From Pelodera strongyloides (lineage: Eukaryota > Nematoda > Chromadorea > Rhabditida > Rhabditidae): a DNA stretch of 64,000 nt. The stretch spans positions 62,001 to 126,000 of the forward strand of contig JAANDG010000077.1 in the NCBI GenBank assembly GCA_036852015.1, read 5' to 3'. Below the pieces are notes generated by a model. That model saw nothing but the letters and a program-made list of their open reading frames with translations, did not search any database and was not told where the DNA came from. The first letter of the stretch is position 1. Each line of letters opens with the position of its first letter. Below, piece by piece: positions 56,767-64,000 of the stretch. The position numbers and the translations under genes were made by a program.

Positions 56767-59700
56767 TTATTACACCACAAAGGTGCGCACAAACATACAT
56801 AATTGAGACAATAAATACAGTTAAGACAGAAAAACGGTTAATAAGGTAATGTGTTGAAAAAGAAGTTTGGAATGCGCCAATGATCATGCTTGTCGAAAAT
56901 AGAGACGCTTAAACGTTTTTCTTTCGGTAAGCGGAAATGCTGGGGCATCGAACAAGGGTAGTTAGCCGAGCACTGTAAACCCGGCAGCTGGACACTATCG
57001 TCACTAACACACATAAGCGTGCACAGGAGGTCTGAGTGATTTCTCTTTACATTTTAGACTGTTTGATTACAGAACTCTCGGATCTGCCACTCGGTGAGGT
57101 AAGGCAGATGCGTGATGACATGGGAGTGAAGAGATTCAATAAAGTATTCTTTGGGACAACATTCCAAGAACGAGAGAAGGAGAGAGAGCGCAAGAAGACG
57201 TTGTGGGATCCGGAATTTAAAAAGGTGAGTGATTAGAGTACAGGCCTTGATTGTTGTCTCGGTAACTTAAACCTTTGGTTACTTACACTTTGGGTACTTG
57301 TTCCATTAGATTGTACTTGATAGTGTTAGTGGCGTGTTCTTGAACACTTTGTTGTCCTAGGCGATCACTTCTCATAAAGGGGTAAAAAATGAGTAAACGT
57401 GTAGAATTGAAGATAGGTATATTGATTATATATTGAATAGTTTATTCCGAGGAAGAGCAAACGCGATGTAACACGGCTTATTGGTTGATGTAGCGTTTGC
57501 ACTTTGTATTTTTTAGCCCTTTCACCCACCAGAGGCCGTATTCACCACTCCGATCCCCTCGGGAAGATATTCCCTGGGGACAGAAAATTGCATTCTAATG
57601 TGAGTCACAGAGTCACGCAGAGAAAAAGACGCGGAATTCCCCATCGATGGGGAAGTGAGTGAATATTTCCTCAGAAGTTCTTAGTTCTTACTGTTTGAGT
57701 TATTGTTTGCAGTGTACGATAAAGGGCGGTCCTGTGGAGGAGACTACTAGGAAACCTGTTAGTGTATACCGGCCAGTTTACGAAGGTGCCAATCCAAAGA
57801 GGTGAGTTTTTAACATTTGTTTATTTATTTAAAGCACAGTGTAAGTGGGCCTCTGCAGGTTGTAATCACTATGTGATTACACTGCCCGTGATTGGCCTTT
57901 AATTTGTGTATTTTCAATGTTTATATGAAGTTGATTGATTACGTTGACGGGCCGTGAGAACTTGCATAACGAGATCTTTCCATGCGTATATCGAAGTGTT
58001 TCACTTGCGTTGTGAATGTGTTACATCACAAGAGTACTTCAGTAAGTGCATACCTGCTCCTAAAATTGTATGAACTTCGTGTAGGTACGGAATTGTATGT
58101 AGAGGTGCATATGTAGAGGTGCACGCGAATCAGTCCGCATACAAACAACAAACCAGCTCCTGCCCTCTCTAATAAGATTAGTAAACCGCGTTTTAGATGG
58201 GCGAAAAAAAAACCCAGAAAAACATGTTTACTTTTCTATATGTAGAATGTAGAGGGTGCAAAGGGTGCAAATGAGTGGCGCACTCGATTTTGTGTGTTTT
58301 TTTCGCCCATCTGAAACGATCCCTCAAGTGTGCGAAAACCATGTCTTTTTAATTTCAGATTCGATCCCCGTTTCGATGAGCATTGTGCCGGCGAGTTTGA
58401 CGAGGACATTTTCAACTTGAACTACGGCTTCCTCAAGGAGATCAAGGAGAAGGAAGTCAAGGTGGGAAAGGGGGTTTGGATTTGGGCAGGCAAAACTAGT
58501 ACGTCTTTCTTCTCCATTTCCTGTATTCTGTCTCTCTCTCTCTCTTAATGTCTGTATCTACGTGTTGTGATTTGCTAGACGGAAGATCTATCTTCTCTCT
58601 GTATGTCCTTACCTGTATAAGCTATATATCGCACTCACTCGCTCTCTCTCTCTATCTCGATCTCTCTCTCTCTCTACCTTTCTCTGCCTTTCTCTATCGA
58701 CGTACCGTACTTCTTTTCGTTTTCAGGAAGTGCGTACCGCGTTATCGGAAGCCAAGGCCGAGGGCAACGACGAGGAGGCCGATCGACTGGCACTCTTGTT
58801 GAGGCGAATGACCGATCAGGAGAAGACACAGAAGTGAGTTCATGTTTTCAGTTTGACTCCATATCTATCTTTGGGTCCGCCCACTTGTGAAGTTTCCACG
58901 GGCACTTGAAGGCGGATGACGTCTGATGGGTGCTAGGCTCGGAGAGACTGCATAGTATTGAGCCGTACAGAGTAGCAAGCGGTGTCGGAAAAAGTAGTAT
59001 TATCCAGTAAGCCTCGCTTTGGCTTGTTCAGGGATTGTTTGAAGTAAGGCATGTGAGGTAGCGGTGTGGCCACTTTTCCCGGCTAGAGTAGATTTGAATG
59101 TATACTAAATGTGATTTCAGGCAAAAGGAGATGCGTAAGGAGACGTATTTGGAGCTGAAGAAGGAGAATATGGAGAGGATGAAGAAGGGATGGAAACCGA
59201 TATTCAAGAGACATGGTAAGGGGGAGGAGGAGGAGGAGAGGGAATGAGACATGACACGGAATAGGGAGGATTAGGACGAGAGAGAAGAGGAGAGAGAAAG
59301 AGAGAGAGAGGAGAGAGAGAGAAGGGATGGTGGAAGAGAGATAGGAGAGAGAGTAGTGAGGAACAGAGTGAGAGGATCTTGCGGATACTTTGGATTTTAT
59401 GTATAAAAGGATGCTAGAAGGGGCTTCGCTGTTCGTGCGCGTCAAAGAGATCCGCCGCATCAAAATGGCGCGCGATACTGTGAGCGAGGTTCTTCCGCTT
59501 AAAGGGAATGTCAAGCCGGTTTTTGAAACGCATTGCGTACAGCTGCTTTCTTATGCAGCATATGCAAATGAGCAAAAATTAGAATAAAAACTGTACCCCA
59601 ATTAGGCCCCACGTTGCATAAATGCATGCGAATGCAAGCACTTAAGATGCGTTTCAAAAACCGGCCCGTATTTTGCTTTAACAGTACTAAACTCCTAATT

Positions 59701-59857
59701 TCTTATTTCAGCCGAGGTGAAGATGATGGTGAATGAGAAGAAGTTCAAGACGCTGAAGAAGGAGAAGGGATTGGAGAAATACATTGCGAGAAGAGAGAAG
59801 AAGGAGATCAGACGACAGGCCACGCCCTCGCATAGACGGTTCGATGATGATGAATAG
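50856..59857 (+). CDS. RRP36 homologue with GAR and acidic N-terminal extension; in-frame TAG in one exon
   Basis: RRP36 (DUF947) is a nucleolar factor for early 18S pre-rRNA cleavages. Twenty exons close in frame: 50856-50996, 51292-51432, 51712-51770, 51995-52068, 52275-52435, 53182-53286, 53573-53689, 53977-54111, 54345-54434, 54656-54715, 54945-55175, 55476-55595, 55967-56088, 56315-56400, 57073-57224, 57713-57801, 58359-58461, 58727-58833, 59121-59215, 59712-59857 (777 codons). The RRP36 part is residues ~548-777: LPLGEVRQMRDDMGVKRFNK, RPVYEGANPKRFDPRFDEH, DEDIFNLNYGFLKEIKEKEV, LLLRRMTDQEKTQK and a basic tail. The usual protein is only about 250-350 residues. Upstream are an RGG-rich domain (1-94) and long Asp/Glu runs. 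TAG at 55128-55130 interrupts exon 54945-55175; because this exon is phase 0 at both ends, skipping it restores a 700-codon frame. Otherwise the locus could be two genes or a broken one. Confidence 0.85.
52938..53165 (+). repeat. Dispersed repeat family L, intron of RRP36 gene
   Basis: tcttattatataagagagca, actgtagcgcgcgctagg, cacgttacggaagtc at the left; gtttcataaatatggaaaga cgcctcaggcggagtagcc at the right. Confidence 0.6.
53445..53548 (-). repeat. tRNA-like SINE head, reversed, intron of RRP36 gene
   Basis: On the minus strand gggtcagtgcggtccaatg, actcgtctctaacgc, gagttcggatctcacccgt and gacaactgtgaaacca parallel the head of the SINE at 39733, with mismatches in the boxes. Confidence 0.55.
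56731..57035 (-). mobile_element. Non-LTR-type 3' end with (TAA)n, intron of RRP36 gene
   Basis: (taa)n is followed by tttattacaccacaaaggtg and cgcacaaac, the pattern also seen at 26228 and 45599, then 230 bases of non-coding tail. A trinucleotide end of this kind is common at LINE 3' ends, which would place the element on the minus strand. No reverse-transcriptase frame is visible. Confidence 0.4.
57531..57674. repeat. Inverted-repeat element family J, intron of RRP36 gene
   Basis: agaggccgtattcaccactc, gggaagatattccctgggga at the left; gaattccccatcgatgggga, gtgagtgaatatttcctc at the right. Confidence 0.75.
58188..58319. repeat. Inverted-repeat element (cgttttagatgggcgaaaa ends), intron of RRP36 gene
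   Basis: gcgttttagatgggcgaaaa on the left is answered by tttttcgcccatctgaaacg on the right; the interior carries tandem agggtgcaa. Confidence 0.75.
58531..58680 (+). repeat. Scattered (CT)n runs in intron
   Basis: tctctctctctctc blocks at both ends of an otherwise ordinary intron. Confidence 0.8.
59276..59360 (+). repeat. (GA)n purine tract in intron
   Basis: agagagaagaggagagagaa and (ga)n runs directly after a gt donor. Confidence 0.9.
59499..59681. repeat. Palindromic element family A, last intron of RRP36 gene
   Basis: TTAA at both ends; left aaagggaatgtcaagccgg, tttttgaaacgcattgcg; right gatgcgtttcaaaaaccgg cccgtattttgcttt. It ends 30 bases before the last exon. Confidence 0.8.
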
Positions 59858-60142
59858 AGAGAGAGAGAGAGAGAGAGAGGAAGTAGAGATTTAGGTTTTT
59901 GGAGTTTGGAGTCTGCAGTTTTTTTGGTAGTGAGAAGTTTTGGTGTACCTTGCTTCTTGATGATGTGTGTGTATTCTCTTACAATTAGTGAGGGTGTCTT
60001 GTTGTTCTATAGAGTAGTGGTTTGACATCTGTCGATATATTATCAAAGTTCCTTAGCTAGTGTATGTCTAAAGGACTTTTGTGGATGTATGCGTGTTATC
60101 ATCACTTTTATCAACTTTAATATTATGAGCACTTGTTGATGT

Positions 60143-60306
60143 GTAAAGCACGGCCGGTTTTTGAAACGCATCACAGTTTTATGCATCATATGCAAATGCA
60201 TACTTTGGAATAAAAAATCGTCCCCAATTCGACCCCCACTTTGCATAAATACCATAAGAGTTTAGTTGTCCGCGGTGCGTTTCAAAAACAGGCCACCTTT
60301 TCGCTG
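60143..60306. repeat. Palindromic element family A downstream of RRP36 gene
   Basis: aagcacggccggtttttgaa acgcatcac left, ggtgcgtttcaaaaacaggc caccttttcgct right. It contains ggaataaaaaatcg, the nearest AATAAA I saw downstream of the RRP36 stop codon. Confidence 0.7.
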
Positions 60307-60660
60307 GAGTTTATGTTCTGATAGGATCCGACGTGCTGATTAAGAAGCCTAATAAGCATTTTATGGATTTATGCTTTTAGTTACAGTAGTAGGCCTACTG
60401 TCTCTGGATACCATAAGCTCCCTGACTGACAATGATATACAATTGCGCTCATAATATATTGCGATGTTTAATATTTTGCGCTCAGAATTAGTTTTTCACA
60501 ATTGAGATATCTGCGTATATGACTCGAAAATAGGTTCCTTGTTATCATTTTTGTTGAGTTTGCTTGTTGATTTGTTATGGATTGATGTTGTTGGATTTGG
60601 ATGTTAAACTTTTGAAAAAGGACGTTTGTTTGTATGATGAATATATCTTCTAATGGCCTC

Positions 60661-60911
60661 TCCATGTATGCGATTCGCATATGCGAAAATGACAAATGCC
60701 TGTCCATGTTCGAGTCAATGTAAAGGTCCCGAAGCGATTTTGAATCTAGTACGGATCTATTTTAATTAGCACGGGTCTGATACACTTTCGCTGCAGGACA
60801 ATGTCAATGCGTTATTCGCATGGGGTACGGTAGGCATTTGACATTCGTGTAAAATGGCGCGAACATGGACAGGCGTTTGTCATTTTCGCAAGTGCGAATC
60901 GCATACATGGA
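60661..60911. repeat. Inverted repeat with ~50-bp arms (ccatgtatgcgattcgcat)
   Basis: tccatgtatgcgattcgcat, then atgcgaaaatgacaaatgcc and tgtccatgttcg at the left; the mirror cgaacatggacaggcgtttg, tcattttcgcaagtgcgaat, cgcatacatgga at the right, separated by about 150 bases. Confidence 0.85.
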
Positions 60912-61284
60912 TACCTTTTCGACGAAGTTAACTTTTCTTAATAGTTTATTCAGTATACATCCACTGTTCACGTTGAGATGGGGCCTAATGACGCAATTAG
61001 GCGGTGTATTGTATTGGCTGAATTGTGCGATATGAAGAGCGCGTATTTTGGAATGGATGGCTTCATATAGAGATACTGTAGTTCCACAAATGGATGACGT
61101 GTGATAGCGAATGAGGTCAGTTGTTTGTGATTTGTGATGCTAATTATTTTTTGTGATGATTTTGACTGATCGATAATCATCGTAATTGTTTTGCGTACTT
61201 GATGTATGGTTAAGGATATTTCGATCAGCAGAAATTGCTTTACGGTTACTGGCGGAATTTGAGAGAGAGAGAGAGAGAAATGTT

Positions 61285-61385
61285 GGCGCACCTACCACCT
61301 ACCGCATCCCCTACAGATTGGCGCGAAGGATGTGCCGTATGTGTGCCGCGCACTCGTTTCCTCCGTTTGGCTGCGGCGCACCATG
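61285..61385. repeat. GC-rich gcgca island
   Basis: ttggcgcacctaccacc, ttggcgcgaaggatgtgccg, tatgtgtgccgcgcac, ctgcggcgcacc. Confidence 0.5.
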
Positions 61386-61934
61386 TTAGTTTCAACACCG
61401 TGTAGAGATAACGTAATGAACAGGTAAGAAAGTTTGTTAACGGTAAACCTGGGGATACCCGGCGCTTGTTTACACTTCATTATAAGACTTATTTACTTTT
61501 ATTTGTTTGTTCACTATAGGTAATTTTTTTGTTTATTTTTTTCACTACTTGTTTATTTTTTTCCCTGTGAATTTTTTGTTTATTTTTTGTTTACTTTTTT
61601 CCGCCATTCACTACTTTTTCTCCTTCAGTTGTAGTCGTTTTGTAGTGTGAGCCAACAAACTGATGATATAAATTCGTAGGAGACGGCAGGAGGTCAGAGG
61701 CAGAGTCTCTTATCTACACAGTTTACGGTCAAGAGTTGACCACTCTCGCTACTTGTTTAATATAGCTTATCGGCACGTTTATTCAGCTTTCAGCAAGTTA
61801 GCGTTTTGGAAATTTTTCCACATTGTTTGCAAAACAGCCTATTGTATAAAAAATTTCCCAGTATTTCCTTAAATTATTTGTAAAAATTTGGTATTCGATC
61901 GCGATACGGTAAAAAATAGGGCCGCTTATTTATT

Positions 61935-61945
61935 TATTTTTAGAA
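61935..61945 (+). promoter_or_regulatory. Probable spliced-leader acceptor of the P450 gene
   Basis: ttatttttag is followed by aa and the ATG, only two bases away. Confidence 0.55.
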
Positions 61946-63874
61946 ATGATATTCTTTGTGTTTCTCGCTACGCTAATTGTCATTCTGATCGTGCAATTTG
62001 TAACGTGAGTTGTGTTTATTTTTCAAAATCACACCTGCAGTAGGCTTCAATAAACTGTGTAGTTTATATACTATTGAGCATGGGTACCGTATATTATAGT
62101 ACCGTATAGTAGATTACTATACTTCCCTTTCCAAGGTATCTGTAATAGTAAAGCGCACCAGAAACACTTCACCAGGGTGAATCTGAATGATATATATTGT
62201 ATAAACATAAACAACCTTAGTATGAATTATGGTAAATAATAAATATAGGTTTATATCGGTGGGCCTGCCTATGAAAAGATAAAAGATTTTAGCCTACAAA
62301 CTACACTTCTAGTCATAAAGGGAATATGTATGCCCTTTTTGAAGTCAAGCTGTATTAATAGAATGTGTGTTCCTCATTAAGGAAACAACAACAAAAATTG
62401 TTAAAAGTTTCTCAGTTAAAAGAAAATGATTTTCAAAGTTCACCTTTTCCATAGTAAACGCGTTTACTGACACCCTGGCTTACACGGCAGTTCTGATGGT
62501 GCAAAATTTAGCATATGTGTGCATACATTGGCATATAGCATCCGACAGCGACATATTTGCATGCAAATCACAATATTCGAATTTAGATATTCAGTCGCCT
62601 ACTTAAATTCAGGTCTGGTGTGGAAACTCTAGTTTCGCAGTTGTGTTGCTCATTTTGAGTGCCTACATATTCCCTATAAACTACAGTTTTCTGAAAAGCT
62701 TCTTTCAGACATCGTTTGAAGAGTTATCGATTACGAGGTGAACTGGGCTTGAAGGGACCGTCCATTAATTTCCTTACGGGTTCCATTTCTGAGATGTACA
62801 CCTATATTAAGACGGTAATTTGGGTAGCTACCATTTATTTATGTGGGTAGACAGCTACCATTTATCTAGATAGTTATTTACCTTTTGCGGGCGTGTTCGC
62901 ATTATCGCTATCGTTATCAGTGATCCTTTATGTTTTATTGGTGTCGGTATCAGCATATTTATGAACTGGATCTTGCGTCGAAAAATAGATCTAAATGTTG
63001 AAGAAACAGTGAAGAAACCACCAACAAAAGGCCAAACGTGAACTTTATTTATCATTTACGTACCTGCAATAGAGAAACATACTTGGGTCTTTTTCGACAC
63101 CTACTGTATAAGCGGGGACATAGGAAACGGAGAGAAGCATTTGGGGACGGTTCCCGTGTTTTTCGTGGGCCAAACCATTTGGTGACCACTTGGTGACCAG
63201 CTTTCCTCGAGAACCTTCGTCAACCACATGGTAAATTCCGTTTTGATATGGAGGGGCAAACGCAAATTAAAGAAAAAAGGGAGGAATTGTCAATTTGAGC
63301 TGTTCACAATAAATATAGTAGAAGTAAAAAATGAAGAATAAAAAAAAATTAAACAAACAAACAAAAATATGAATTTCAGTATGGTGTCGAGCAATCAATG
63401 GAGCTTTCTGGATATCTTCACGACACCTACGGGGAGACTTTTGGGTGAGCCTATTGATTTCCATTTATGAAGTGCCGCTCTTGCGCCGCACACCTATACC
63501 GGGCAAAGGGTGCGCGGCGAAAACATAGCGCAACCATGACTTGTAAAATTCAGGGTTGTGTTATCCTATTAACAATAAGCTCGCGCATCTCCGCCTCTCT
63601 TCCAATTACTACTTTTATGTAGAAGTACTTTGCTCTAGTTTTTACAACGGACCGAATCTCGACATCGCGAGCCGCGATCCGCAATTTGCAAAGGAAGTTT
63701 TGGTCACACAATTTGGAAACTTTGTTGATCGTCAGGTGGGTATTAGACAGGGGCAGGCCCCATTTCTAATAGTTTCGACTCCTCCCCTTCCTCCTCCTTC
63801 CCCTTCTGAACGACAAATTCAGCATGACGTTTATACTTATCCTTGTCATTGTATATTGTAATGGAACCATATTT

Positions 63875-63910
<36 letters not shown>

Positions 63911-64000
63911 CTGACCCGAAAAAAAGATATGCTAACAATAAGATTTTACTAAAATTCAGGTCATGGCGCTGAACGACACGTTTCCGATGGCAGAAGGGCT
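61946..64000 (+). CDS. Cytochrome P450, clan 3 / CYP13-like, N-terminal part (runs off right edge)
   Basis: A haem-thiolate mono-oxygenase anchored in the ER membrane. Exons 61946-62004, 62709-62814, 63380-63444, 63639-63735 and from 63960 on; phases close. It starts with a hydrophobic anchor (MIFFVFLATLIVILIVQF), then basic residues HRLKSYRLRGELGLKGP, followed by the P450 pattern GPSINFLTGSISEM, LHDTYGETFGFYNGPNLDIA and RDPQFAKEVLVTQFGNFVDR, which correspond to the first beta sheet and the B helix. The next exon begins VMALNDTFPMAEGL. I chose the tctag acceptor before TTTTTACAACGG over the longer open frame from 63550 because it gives the conserved ETFG-FY-G join. The haem-binding cysteine lies beyond the window. 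Assignment to CYP13 or CYP25 is from overall style. Confidence 0.85.
63472..63535. repeat. GC-rich gcgca island in P450 intron
   Basis: cttgcgccgcacaccta and gggtgcgcggcgaaaac. Confidence 0.45.
63878..63908 (+). repeat. (CT)n tract in P450 intron
   Basis: About 15 ct dinucleotides, 50 bases before an exon acceptor. Confidence 0.9.

Larger units (their letters stand above)
60307..61934. other. Intergenic between RRP36 gene and P450 gene
   Basis: Holds a long palindrome, a GC-rich island and a T-rich stretch (tttgtttattttttt repeats at 61500-61600); no gene recognised. Confidence 0.45.

Noticed and set aside
63556..63638. Longer upstream version of the fourth P450 exon
   Set aside because: Open in frame but breaks the conserved join; the acceptor at 63638 gives GETFGFYNGP as expected for the family.

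Overview
The window is eukaryotic and most likely from a free-living or parasitic rhabditid-type nematode. Genes have many short exons with GT..AG introns. Their proteins look nematode-like: an FMRFamide-receptor-type GPCR, an ATG9 orthologue and a cytochrome P450 of the CYP3/CYP13 clan. Five genes have a 3' splice-site-like AG 2-15 bases before their ATG, as expected if mRNAs receive a spliced leader. The background is AT-rich and crowded with short palindromic transposons. Genus and species cannot be told from the sequence alone.

Layout. 1-3.4 kb: four exons of a class A neuropeptide-type GPCR on the minus strand, running off the left edge. 3.4-29.8 kb: a 26 kb stretch with no convincing gene, built largely of inverted-repeat elements flanked by TTAA, tRNA-derived SINE pieces, GC-rich gcgca islands, purine tracts, a decayed Penelope-like reverse-transcriptase fragment and a minisatellite. 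29.8-32.5 kb: a small eight-exon coiled-coil protein gene (+). 34.6-35.2 kb: the last two exons of an unrecognised minus-strand gene. 37.6-48.9 kb: atg-9 (+), 25 exons, introns loaded with transposons. 48.5-49.85 kb: a tandem duplication of the 3' end of atg-9, including an apparently identical copy of the terminal exon. 50.9-59.9 kb: a 20-exon gene (+) whose C-terminal third is the ribosome-biogenesis factor RRP36, preceded by a large glycine/arginine-rich and acidic extension; one in-frame exon carries a TAG. 61.9-64 kb: the first five exons of a P450 gene (+), running off the right edge.

The genes do not form an obvious pathway: ATG9 is a membrane scramblase of autophagy, RRP36 acts in the nucleolus on pre-rRNA, the P450 is an ER mono-oxygenase and the GPCR a surface receptor. 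What ties the window together is the transposon content. Several unrelated-looking palindromic families share the terminal motif TTAAAG(G/C)G, and most of their interiors carry ATGCAAAT-like octamers, which suggests one mobilising enzyme acting on many non-autonomous families. Exon coordinates were read by eye from splice signals, conserved protein sequence and closing reading frames.
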